From the NCBI GenBank assembly GCA_016182435.1, contig JACPGN010000108.1:1-15807 (forward strand): 15,807 bases of DNA, written 5' to 3'. This DNA comes from Lentisphaerota bacterium (GTDB taxonomy: Bacteria; Verrucomicrobiota; Kiritimatiellia; JAAZAB01). The notes under the pieces are model-generated. The model was not told the DNA's origin. It saw only the letters and a list, made by a program, of their open reading frames with translations, and made no database searches. The position numbers were made by a program, and so were the translations under genes. Shown one piece after another: positions 7,735-14,977 of the stretch (its first letter is position 1; each line of letters opens with the position of its first letter).

Positions 7735-9786
7735 TCAGGAGCGGGCCTGGCGCACTGTGCGTTTGACCGGCATGCGGCCGGAGGCAGGGAAAAGCGCGCG
7801 CTTCCCGCCGGAGGCGCCTCCGCTTTGGCTGGAAAGCTCGAACAACTGGTCGCGCAAGTCAGCCGCGCGCTCAAACTCCAGCGCGTCGGCCGCTTCCAGC
7901 ATCTCGCGCTCAATCTCCTGGATGGCCTCATGGAGATCAAACTCCTCATCGGCCGCGCTTAAAACCCGGCGCTCCATTGCTTTGCTTTCCTGACGCTGTA
8001 CCAGGCTTTCCTGGATACTCTTTTGAATGCCGCGGGGGGTGATGCCATGTTGCCGGTTGTAAGCCGCCTGCCGCTCGCGCCGCTCCTTCATGATTGAGAG
8101 CGCGCCGCGCATGGAGTCGGTCATCTGATCGGCATACAGGATCACGCGGCCGGCCTTATGCCGCGCGGCGCGGCCGGCGGTCTGGATCAGCGCCGTTTCC
8201 GAGCGCAGGAAACCTTCCTTGTCCGCGTCCAGAATGGCCACCAGCGACACTTCCGGCAGGTCCAGCCCCTCGCGCAGGAGATTGACACCTACCAGGCAGT
8301 CCACCTCGCCCTTGCGCAGGCTGCGCAGGACTTCTACGCGCTCAATGGCATCAATATCCGAATGCAGATAGGTCACCCGCAAACCGGTCTCGCGCAGATA
8401 GGCGCTCAGGTCCTCGGCGGTCTTCTTGCTCAGGGTCGTCACCAGCACTCGCTCGCGGCGCTTGGCCCGCGCGCGGACTTCCTCGATCAGGTTGTCAACC
8501 TGGCCTTGCAAGGGGCGCACCGCGACTTCCGGGTCGAGCAGCCCGGTGGGCCGGATGATCTGCGGCACGGTGCGGGGCGCGACCTCGCGCTCATAGGGAC
8601 CCGGCGTGGCCGACATGCAGATGATCGGCCCGGCGCGGTCGAGAAACTCCTGGAAATTGAGCGGGCGGTTGTCCCGCGCCGAGGGCAGGCGGAAGCCGTG
8701 TTCGATGAGCACGTTCTTGCGCGCCTGGTCGCCATTGAACATCCCGCGCAGTTGCGGCAAGGTGACATGGGACTCGTCCAGGACGGTCAGAAACTCACCG
8801 GGAAAATAATCCAGCAGGGTGGCCGGCGGCTCGCCCGCGCGCCGGCCGCTCAAGTGCCGGGAATAATTTTCTATTCCCGCGCAATAGCCCATTTCGCGCA
8901 GCATTTCCAGATCATAGAGCGTGCGCTGTTGCAGGCGCTGGGCCTCCAGGAGTTTCTCCTTGGCCTCGAACCAGGCCACGCGCTCTTCCAGCTCGGCCTG
9001 TATGCGCCCCAAGGCGCTCTCGATGCGGTCGGCGTTCATCACAAAATGCTTGGCCGGCGAAATGGTCTGCGTCGTGAGTTCGCCCTGGGTGGCGCCGGTC
9101 AGTACATCCATCTGCTCCAGACTCTCCAGTTCATCGCCGCGGAACTGAACGCGCACGCCGCCCTGGGAATAGGATGGAAAAATATCCAGGGTATCGCCCC
9201 GCACCCGGAAGGCGCCCGGCTGCGGTTCGTAATCGTTGCGGGTGTACTGAATCTCGACCAGCCTGCGCAGCAGGTCATCGCGCTCCAGGCGCTGGCCTTT
9301 TTGAAGGGTTACCGCCATGGCGCGGTAATCTTCGGGCGAGCCTAATCCATAAATGCAGGAGACCGAAGCCACGATGATCACGTCCGCGCGGTTCATCAGC
9401 GCATTGGTGGCCGCGAGCCGCAAGCGCTCGATATCCTCGTTGATGGCGACGTCCTTCTCGATATAGGTGTCCGTTTGCGGAATATAAGCCTCCGGCTGAT
9501 AGTAATCGTAGTAGCTGATAAAATACTCCACGGCGTTGCCGGGGAAATAGGTCTTCAGCTCCTGGTAGAGCTGGGCTGCCAGGGTCTTGTTGTGGGAGAC
9601 GATCAGGGTGGGCTTGCCCCAGCGTTCAATCACGTTGGCGATCGTGAAGGTCTTGCCCGAGCCGGTTACGCCTTCCAGCGTTTGGAACCGCTGCCCGGCA
9701 CTCAGTCCCCGGCCAAGCTCGGCAATCGCCGGGGGCTGATCGCCCGCCGGCTGATATGGCGCCTTCAATGAAAACAGCGCGGCCAT
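7735..9786 (-). CDS. uvrB: UvrABC system protein B (excinuclease helicase subunit)
   Basis: This is a full-length 683-residue UvrB. It receives damaged DNA from UvrA, verifies the lesion and recruits UvrC for incision in nucleotide excision repair. Landmarks: Walker A EGVTGSGKT (38-46, Lys45); the damage-probing beta-hairpin YYDYYQPEAYIPQTDTYIEKD (about 92-112); SCIYGLGSPEDY (143-154); DESH (337-340); MSATPGPYE (391-399); QTAGRAAR (535-542); and the C-terminal UVR domain (about 617-651), which binds UvrC. All helicase motifs look intact. The last 30 residues are a variable tail. The ATG at 9786 has no clear Shine-Dalgarno, and upstream sequence passes straight into the heptad array. A long open frame on the opposite strand is only codon-bias shadow. 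Confidence 0.98.
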   Translation of the reverse strand: MAALFSLKAPYQPAGDQPPAIAELGRGLSAGQRFQTLEGVTGSGKTFTIANVIERWGKPTLIVSHNKTLAAQLYQELKTYFPGNAVEYFISYYDYYQPEAYIPQTDTYIEKDVAINEDIERLRLAATNALMNRADVIIVASVSCIYGLGSPEDYRAMAVTLQKGQRLERDDLLRRLVEIQYTRNDYEPQPGAFRVRGDTLDIFPSYSQGGVRVQFRGDELESLEQMDVLTGATQGELTTQTISPAKHFVMNADRIESALGRIQAELEERVAWFEAKEKLLEAQRLQQRTLYDLEMLREMGYCAGIENYSRHLSGRRAGEPPATLLDYFPGEFLTVLDESHVTLPQLRGMFNGDQARKNVLIEHGFRLPSARDNRPLNFQEFLDRAGPIICMSATPGPYEREVAPRTVPQIIRPTGLLDPEVAVRPLQGQVDNLIEEVRARAKRRERVLVTTLSKKTAEDLSAYLRETGLRVTYLHSDIDAIERVEVLRSLRKGEVDCLVGVNLLREGLDLPEVSLVAILDADKEGFLRSETALIQTAGRAARHKAGRVILYADQMTDSMRGALSIMKERRERQAAYNRQHGITPRGIQKSIQESLVQRQESKAMERRVLSAADEEFDLHEAIQEIEREMLEAADALEFERAADLRDQLFELSSQSGGASGGKRALFPASGRMPVKRTVRQARS

Positions 9787-9797
9787 GGTAAGAAGAG

Positions 9798-9944
9798 GTC
9801 AGAGATCAGAAGTCAGCAAACTGTTCTTTGTTCCTGGTTACTCGTTTTTCGATTTACGCTATACGTGTATTTCGGTCCTCTGGCTTACGATCTCCGACTT
9901 CCTGCCTCTGACCGCTGACCTCTGACTTCTGACCTCTGATTTAT
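9798..9944. repeat. 147-bp heptanucleotide-phased degenerate repeat between nadA and uvrB
   Basis: The sequence divides into 21 consecutive 7-mers without an insertion or deletion in register. The right half repeats GACCTCT, GACTTCT, GACCGCT, GACTTCC and GATCTCC. The left half has GTCAGAG, ATCAGAA, GTCAGCA, and then AACTGTT, CTTTGTT, CCTGGTT, ACTCGTT. Adjacent units usually share 3 to 6 bases at the same positions, and the word drifts along the array. It fills essentially all of the nadA-uvrB spacer, including the last base pairs of nadA (stop 9941-9943). There is no dyad and no ribosome site. Confidence 0.75.
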
Positions 9945-10948
9945 TTCAACTCCAGCATTCGGGTCAGGGCCTGGCGGGCGTTGGCGCGTAGCAGGCTCGC
10001 TTCTGTAGTCATTTTCATGTTGCGGCAGACCGACTGCCGCAGCGGCACAATCGTCAGCCGCGCGCGATGCCGGCGCGCCAGGCGGTCCACCAGGTGCCAT
10101 TCCGTGCCGATCACGATGGTGGTGCCATCGGGCGCGGCCTCGACGTAGCGGATAATCTGGGAAGTGGAGCCGTGGGCATCCGCCAGGCGGGTGGCCGCCA
10201 CCGGCGTTTCGGGATGCACAATGATTTTCGCGCCGGGATACTTCGCTCGAGCCGCGATCACTTCATCGGCCTTAAAGGTATGTACGACGCAAAACCCCTT
10301 CCAGGCCAGCAAGCGCGCCCGGGCGATCCCTTCCACGCCTACGCCGCCCCAGGGCTTGCCCGGATCATAAACCGCCACTTCTTCATCGCGCAATCCCATA
10401 TCATAAGCCGTGTTCACGCCCAGGTGCTCATCGGGAATGAACAGAACCCGCTTGCCCTGGTTGAACACCCATTGAATTACCTTGGCCGCGTTGCTTGAGG
10501 TGCAGGTGAGGCCGCCCTTTTCTCCGCAAAAGGACTTGACCGCCGCGGAACTGTTGACATAGACCACCGGCAGCCAACCGGTCTGCGCCGAGCGCTCGCG
10601 CGCCGGCAGACTCTCCGCGGCCGCCTGCAGGTCCTTCCAGACCTGTTCGACCTCGCGCAGGGGCGCCATGTCCGCCATGGGGCAGCCCGCCTGGATGACC
10701 GGCATGTAGACCGTCTGCCGCGGCGCGCTCAGAATCGAGGCTGATTCCGCCATGAAATGCACGCCGCAGAAGACTATGCGCTCGGCCTCCTGCGCGGCTG
10801 CGGCGCGGCGCGACAATTCCAGCGAATCGCCGGCCACATCGGCATGAGCCAGCACTTCATCCTGCTGGTAGTAGTGCCCCGGGATAAAAAGTTTCCGGCC
10901 CCATTGCCGGCGAATGGCTTCAATCGTCTCAGTGGCGTTCATGGTCAT
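9941..10948 (-). CDS. nadA: Quinolinate synthase A ([4Fe-4S] enzyme)
   Basis: The 335-residue protein condenses iminoaspartate with dihydroxyacetone phosphate to quinolinate in de novo NAD synthesis. Recognisable parts are FIPGHYYQQDEVLAHADVAG (21-40), the three cluster cysteines in VIQAGCPMADM (Cys89), GGLTCTSSNAA (Cys149) and SVCRNMKM (Cys308), FIPDEHLG (170-177), VHPETP (244-249) and AHGSTSQIIRYV (258-269). Length and the three-cysteine pattern are normal. Two ATGs (10948 and 10942) are possible; neither has a strong Shine-Dalgarno. No nadB or nadC is present in the window, so the aspartate oxidase or dehydrogenase must be elsewhere. An inverted repeat upstream (10985-11013) may be its operator. 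Confidence 0.97.
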   Translation of the reverse strand: MTMNATETIEAIRRQWGRKLFIPGHYYQQDEVLAHADVAGDSLELSRRAAAAQEAERIVFCGVHFMAESASILSAPRQTVYMPVIQAGCPMADMAPLREVEQVWKDLQAAAESLPARERSAQTGWLPVVYVNSSAAVKSFCGEKGGLTCTSSNAAKVIQWVFNQGKRVLFIPDEHLGVNTAYDMGLRDEEVAVYDPGKPWGGVGVEGIARARLLAWKGFCVVHTFKADEVIAARAKYPGAKIIVHPETPVAATRLADAHGSTSQIIRYVEAAPDGTTIVIGTEWHLVDRLARRHRARLTIVPLRQSVCRNMKMTTEASLLRANARQALTRMLELK

Positions 10949-10984
10949 TGTTTTTAGTCTTAGCTGTGGCGCAAATCTAACACA

Positions 10985-11013
10985 AATCTGTTTGGCCTTC
11001 CATAAAACAGATT
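10985..11013 (-). promoter_or_regulatory. Possible operator upstream of nadA
   Basis: AATCTGTTT (10985-10993) and AAACAGATT (11005-11013) form a perfect 9-bp inverted repeat with an 11-nt centre, 37-65 bp upstream of the nadA ATG. CAAATCT also occurs twice, 11 bp apart (10972 and 10983), which would put the two on the same DNA face. NAD genes are often repressed through such dyads, but I cannot assign a regulator family. Confidence 0.33.
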
Positions 11014-11101
11014 CATCGGTGTTTTAAGCGGGTGCTGAAAGGGGGCGGACGACCAACCCGAAAATATTCTTCACGGCCAAAGGAAAGCACGGTAAGGATC
11101 A

Positions 11102-11135
11102 CTTTAACACTTAAGCAATTGCGCAAGTGTTAAAG
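11102..11135 (-). terminator. 34-nt palindrome just after the large secreted-protein gene
   Basis: CTTTAACACTT (11102-11112) and AAGTGTTAAAG (11125-11135) are perfect inverted arms around a central GCAATTGC (11115-11122) on the same symmetry axis; only two base pairs are mismatched. It starts 2 nt after the TAA of the minus-strand gene, so a transcription-ending or 3'-protecting stem-loop is likely. There is no T-run, so it is not a classical intrinsic terminator. Confidence 0.42.
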
Positions 11136-11137
11136 CA

Positions 11138-14100
11138 TTACGGTGAAGTGAGGAAGTAAGGACCGGCGCGTAGGTAGGAAGAGGCGGAGGACAGGAAGGA
11201 CCATCCGGCGCTGCCGGACAGCACGGCCGGATCGGCGATACCATCGCCATCAAAATCACCCGCTATCGGGTCGCCGGCGCCGGAGGTGAAGCGCTTCGGC
11301 GCATAGCCATTGCCCGACATCAGCGCCGTCCACTCCCCGGTTACTTGATTGAACAGCATCGGGTCGGCTTTGCCATCGCCATCATAATCTCCGACGACCG
11401 GCGTATAGCCCGATCCGCCAAAGACCGCCGAGACCACGCCGTAGCCTTGAACGGAGAGCAGGACCTGCCAATCCCCCGTCGCTTCAGCATATACCGCCGG
11501 GTCCACTTTGCCGTCACCATCATAGTCCCCGGCCACCGGCGCATAGCCGCTGCCGCCAAATACCGCACTGGCCATCCCTCCATTTCCGTCTTCCGCATAC
11601 GACAGCAGGACGGACCAGCACCCACTCCCTTCCTCATACAATCCCGGGTCCGCCAGACTATCCCCATCGTAATCACCAACTATGCCCCTTGTCTTACGTT
11701 CCCCGCCAAAATTGAAGCCGACCGTCTGATAATCCAGCTCTGATAGCATGATAGACCACGTAGAACCTTGCCGGTCATGAATCGCCGGATCCGTCTTGCC
11801 ATCACCATCGTAATCCCCGGCCACGGTTTCATATCCCGGTCCGCCGAAGATAAATCGCACCAATTCTCCGGACGCCGAGAGCCGGACCGCCCATTCGCCG
11901 CTGGGCTCATCATAACTCGTGATGTCCGATACCTCATCCCCATCATAATCGCTTACTACCGCACGCCGCCTACTATCGCCACCACCATCGTTAGGATGAA
12001 TCCGCACGTTAATCGGGCCATCCCGCATGGCATAGGCGCCATCCGGGTCGGACAAGCCCGTTGACGACGCCAGCCGGACATTGACAAACACATAGTAGTC
12101 GCCCGTGAGCCCCTCCGGAATGGTCACATCCTCATTGTGCGCCCGCCCGGGGTACCTGATCGTCGTCTGACTGCCCGCCGGCAGATTCAGGGCCTCGATC
12201 TTGGTCCCGATCGCCAGATCATCTTCGTCCCCAAACGTCTGATTGACCGACAAGTAGAAGGTAATCTCCAGTTGGGCATCAGGCGCGACAAGATCGTCAG
12301 GCCCCTCATTAACCAGATCGAACGAGATCATGGCCGGATGATCCCCCGCCCACAGATTCACCGGCACGAACTTGAGGTCGGAAACTTCCAGGTCGGCTTC
12401 GTCCTGGCCGACCGGCGGATCATCATTATCCACAATCGTCACCGTCGCCGAACTGGGCGAACCCAGGTCTGCGCCCGTGGCATTGCTCAGCGTTACCGTG
12501 AAGGTTTCGTCGTTTTCATCAAGACTGTCATCGGTAATGGAAATGGTGATGGTCCTGCTCAAACTGTCCCCAGCCGACCAGGACAAGGTCCCGGACTGGG
12601 ACACATAATCTGAGTCTGCTGATGACGTGCCATCAGCCGTGGCATAATCTACAGATGCCGGTCCGAAACGGCCCCCTGTCCTGGTCACTGTCAGAGTCGC
12701 TATCCCAGCGCCCTCATTCACGTTGTAAGATGATGCGTCAAATTGCACGGTGCCCGGATCAGTAGTGAACTCGTAGGCGCCCATGTCCACCACGTCACCA
12801 ACGATGCGCGGCAAGCCATCCAGATCAACCGCGGTTATCATCCAAGACTGGTTTGCGCCCGCGTTGATGCAGGGAGATGTTGGCCGGAGGCGGTAGTTAC
12901 CCGGCACAAGATTGCTACCGTAGCCCGTGCCAGTGGACACAAACTGCGGCTCATTGGTAATGTTGCCCGCACCGGCAATGTTCGTGCCAATACAACTATA
13001 CGAAATAGGGCCAATAACATCTTCGCCCTGATTGTAATACGCAATGCAGTTCCACACCGTGCCGCCCAGGACATACACGCCGCCGCCAACGCCAATACTA
13101 TTGTCGGTGTAGACCGTGTTCCTGCTGACCGTGCAATTCTCCAACGTACCACCTGCGACATAAGCGCCGCCACCCATATCGGTGGCCTCGTTACCACTGA
13201 TCATACAATTCACAACCGTGCCGGCGACGATACTTATACCGCCGCCAAAACTACTGGCATAGTTCCCGTTGAGCGTGCAATTCTCCATCGTGCCGCCCCA
13301 TAGAAACGCACCGCCGCCATCCCAGGAGGCTATGTTTCCAGTGAGCATGCTATTGCGCACCGTGCCACCACAGAGAACATACACGCCACCGCCACAGTCA
13401 TAGTAGTTAAATGTCCAATCGGAGCCATAAGACGTATTGCTACTGATCGTACAATTTTCAACCGTGCTATTCTGGATCAATGCCCCGCCGCCGTTACGGT
13501 AGGCTATGTTTTCACTGATTGTGCAGTATTTCATCAAACTACCCTGCCCAACACCCGCGCCACCACCATTCAAGGTGACCGAGTTCCTGCTGATCGTGCA
13601 GTTCTCCACTAGACTGGACATGACAAGCATGCCGCCACCATAATAGTAGGTCGAGTTCCCACTGATCGTGCAGTTCTGCACAGTACAAGCCCAGAGATCA
13701 ACGCCGCCACCCCCAATGCCAGCCGAATTCTCGCTGATCGTACAGTCCACCACTGTGCTGTTATAGGCAAACACACCACCGCCATAGTAGTAGGTCGAGT
13801 TCCCACTGATCGTGCAGTTCTGCAGATTGCCGTCTACAGCATTCACGCCGCCACCGCCCCAGATGGCCCAATTTCCGCTGATCGTGCAGTTTTGCAAGGT
13901 ACCACCATAGACATTAACACCGCCGCCGTAACCATCGGAGGAATAACCATTCATCATAGAACCACCCGTTACTGTGAACCCATCCAGCACAGCATTTGCA
14001 GACAGGTAGGCGCAACGGGTCACCCCGCCGCCGTTGATCGTTGTGGATTGGGCGCCATTGACGCTGCGGACGATAATGCCTGGGGAAATCGTAATTGGGC

Positions 14101-14317
14101 TGTAGGTGCCGTCGGCAACCAGGATGGTATCGCCACTGGTCGCCACATTGATGCCAGCCTGGATGGTCTGCTTGGCGAGCGTCAAGCTCGCGCCGTTGTT
14201 GGCATCGTTGCCGGAGGGACTGACATAATACGTCGCCGCCGACGCTGGAAGAGTTGCCACAAACAACAGTACCTGACACATCAAGAACGGTAATAGAAAA
14301 CAAGATGCCACAGGCAT
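11138..14317 (-). CDS. Large secreted multidomain protein: beta-helix, Calx-beta, CARDB-like, FG-GAP/VCBS-like repeats
   Basis: From the ATG at 14317 the product has 1,059 residues. Residues 1-28 form a hydrophobic signal peptide ending LPASA/A, though its n-region lacks positive charge, so the start is uncertain. TYYVSPSGNDANNG follows, the usual opening of such beta-helix proteins. Residues about 130-430 are a right-handed beta-helix with near-identical 24-residue coils of the NCTISGN ... GGGV type. About 430-517 is the choice-of-anchor-Q closure (LRPTSPCINAGAN ... VDMGAYEF). A Calx-beta domain spans about 522-632 (NVNEGAG ... DYATADGT ... VTIVDND) and a CARDB-like domain about 640-775. Six D-Y-D-G-D-G motifs, 44 to 49 residues apart, fill 790-1050. 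No anchor is visible. The frame is open upstream to 14662, but that part is translated repeat DNA. It shares the C-terminal repeat type with the 5304-6758 protein. An adhesin or carbohydrate-binding role is possible but unproven. Confidence 0.85.
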   Translation of the reverse strand: MPVASCFLLPFLMCQVLLFVATLPASAATYYVSPSGNDANNGASLTLAKQTIQAGINVATSGDTILVADGTYSPITISPGIIVRSVNGAQSTTINGGGVTRCAYLSANAVLDGFTVTGGSMMNGYSSDGYGGGVNVYGGTLQNCTISGNWAIWGGGGVNAVDGNLQNCTISGNSTYYYGGGVFAYNSTVVDCTISENSAGIGGGGVDLWACTVQNCTISGNSTYYYGGGMLVMSSLVENCTISRNSVTLNGGGAGVGQGSLMKYCTISENIAYRNGGGALIQNSTVENCTISSNTSYGSDWTFNYYDCGGGVYVLCGGTVRNSMLTGNIASWDGGGAFLWGGTMENCTLNGNYASSFGGGISIVAGTVVNCMISGNEATDMGGGAYVAGGTLENCTVSRNTVYTDNSIGVGGGVYVLGGTVWNCIAYYNQGEDVIGPISYSCIGTNIAGAGNITNEPQFVSTGTGYGSNLVPGNYRLRPTSPCINAGANQSWMITAVDLDGLPRIVGDVVDMGAYEFTTDPGTVQFDASSYNVNEGAGIATLTVTRTGGRFGPASVDYATADGTSSADSDYVSQSGTLSWSAGDSLSRTITISITDDSLDENDETFTVTLSNATGADLGSPSSATVTIVDNDDPPVGQDEADLEVSDLKFVPVNLWAGDHPAMISFDLVNEGPDDLVAPDAQLEITFYLSVNQTFGDEDDLAIGTKIEALNLPAGSQTTIRYPGRAHNEDVTIPEGLTGDYYVFVNVRLASSTGLSDPDGAYAMRDGPINVRIHPNDGGGDSRRRAVVSDYDGDEVSDITSYDEPSGEWAVRLSASGELVRFIFGGPGYETVAGDYDGDGKTDPAIHDRQGSTWSIMLSELDYQTVGFNFGGERKTRGIVGDYDGDSLADPGLYEEGSGCWSVLLSYAEDGNGGMASAVFGGSGYAPVAGDYDGDGKVDPAVYAEATGDWQVLLSVQGYGVVSAVFGGSGYTPVVGDYDGDGKADPMLFNQVTGEWTALMSGNGYAPKRFTSGAGDPIAGDFDGDGIADPAVLSGSAGWSFLSSASSYLRAGPYFLTSP

Positions 14318-14341
14318 CCGCCTGCAGTGGAAATGGCCAAG

Positions 14342-14434
14342 GTAGGAGCGCCACACCGCCTGCCCGCAATGCTGCGCATAGCGCTGTAGGCGGGCTGGCG
14401 CGAAGCAATCGCCTCGGCGGGGCGAGGCTCCTAC
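14342..14434. repeat. 93-bp repeat element with GTAGGAGC ends, containing copy 2 of the 36-nt palindrome
   Basis: GTAGGAGC (14342-14349) and GCTCCTAC (14427-14434) are inverted ends. Inside, 14359-14394 is a near copy of the palindrome at 5089-5124. The element sits directly before the start of the large secreted-protein gene and lengthens its open frame artificially. It resembles REP/BIME-like intergenic units. Confidence 0.52.
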
Positions 14435-14467
14435 GTAACCTGGCTCGCCACCCCGCGCGGCGCGGGA

Positions 14468-14501
14468 TTCCGCCTTATGCGGATCCGCCTCCGGCGGAAA
14501 A
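14468..14501. repeat. TTCCGCC...GGCGGAAAA hairpin repeat, copy 1
   Basis: TTCCGCC and GGCGGAA flank a core TGCGGATCCGCC. A second copy is at 15429-15460, with the same ends and core and small changes only in the spacers. In both copies the core is palindromic. Two further hairpins, CCACGC/GCGTGG (14510-14526) and GCGGG/CCCGC (14540-14555), follow directly. Confidence 0.55.
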
Positions 14502-14585
14502 CGCGCCTGCCACGCTCTTGGCGTGGCCACGAGTGGGTTGCGGGCATAGCCCCGCATTGGGGGGATAGGCAGAGGGCTAAAAAAA

Positions 14586-14695
14586 TAACGAGCTATCCCT
14601 CTCAGGCACCCGCTTGGAGAATTTATTCTCCATTTCCCACTGGGGAACTTAATCATAATCACCCCCTGCGTGCCTTATAAAGTGATAGCTCGTTA
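14586..14695 (-). other. 110-nt nested inverted-repeat element, possible structured RNA
   Basis: TAACGAGCTATC (14586-14597) pairs perfectly with GATAGCTCGTTA (14684-14695). Nested within are AGGCAC/GTGCCT (14604-14609 with 14670-14675) and two small hairpins, GGAGAA-TTTA-TTCTCC (14616-14631) and TTCCC/GGGAA around 14634-14647. The result would be a closed, branched fold. On the minus strand the outer stem is followed by seven T (complement of 14579-14585), as at the end of an intrinsically terminated small RNA. I do not recognise an RNA family. A non-autonomous mobile element is the main alternative. Confidence 0.42.
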
Positions 14696-14740
14696 GATCT
14701 AACTACTTCTTACTACATGGTCTAAAGGGTCTGTTTACCG

Positions 14741-14767
14741 AATAAAATCCGGCCTCAACGAGGCCGG
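14741..14767 (-). terminator. Terminator-like hairpin, leftward
   Basis: An 8-bp stem CCGGCCTC/GAGGCCGG with a 3-nt loop (14749-14767) is followed on the minus strand by ATTTTATT. It could end leftward transcription before the repeat island of the large secreted-protein gene. Confidence 0.45.
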
Positions 14768-14950
14768 CTACAGAATGCAAAAGAGACATTTTTTGGCATG
14801 GTTCAAAACCCCGATGTTTCAGGTAACAACTCTCGCATGGATAATGGAGGGCGGACCTCCGTGTCCGCCGCGGCGATGACGGAGCATCGCCCTCCATGTC
14901 GCATGCAGCCCGATACCTTGAATTGAACCATGCTCATTTTTTCGCTGTAG

Positions 14951-14977
14951 CCGGGGGCGATGACCCCGGTTTTTTTT
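14951..14977 (+). terminator. Intrinsic terminator, rightward
   Basis: A 6-bp stem CCGGGG/CCCCGG (14951-14956 and 14964-14969) with a 7-nt loop is followed at once by eight T (14970-14977). This is a textbook Rho-independent terminator. No plus-strand gene is recognisable for more than 10 kb upstream, so it either ends an unannotated transcript or belongs to the repeat element. Confidence 0.68.

Larger units (their letters stand above)
14741..14977. repeat. Symmetric 236-nt composite inverted-repeat element
   Basis: Three nested inverted pairs share nearly the same centre: CCGGCTACAG (14764-14773) with CTGTAGCCGG (14945-14954); GCATGGTTCAA (14796-14806) with TTGAACCATGC (14923-14933); and ATGGAGGGCG (14844-14853) with CGCCCTCCAT (14888-14897). 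TTCAGGTA (14818-14825) and TACCTTGAA (14914-14922) add another near-match. Each end is a GC-rich hairpin with a T-rich tail pointing outward. No coding sequence is seen inside. Confidence 0.52.

Noticed and set aside
8158..9345. Long open frame (395 codons) on the plus strand
   Set aside because: It lies entirely antisense within uvrB, is rich in A, R, Q and H, lacks a ribosome site, and is explained by the codon bias of uvrB.
11102..11135. Integron attC-like site (CTTTAAC / GTTAAAG arms)
   Set aside because: The arms miss the RYYYAAC/GTTRRRY consensus at the outer base, the palindrome is too perfect and short, and no gene cassette pattern is present.
12137..13303. Plus-strand frames opposite the large secreted-protein gene
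   Set aside because: The domain structure of the minus-strand protein (beta-helix, Calx-beta, CARDB-like) is clear; the plus frames are shadows.
13130..13960. Regularly spaced DNA repeats suggesting a CRISPR array
   Set aside because: The 72-nt period is the coding consequence of 24-residue beta-helix coils; units are in frame, variable and without spacer-like separators.
14796..14812. GGTTCAAAACC resembling a tRNA T-arm
   Set aside because: No matching acceptor, D or anticodon arms can be placed around it; the motif is half of an 11-bp inverted repeat.
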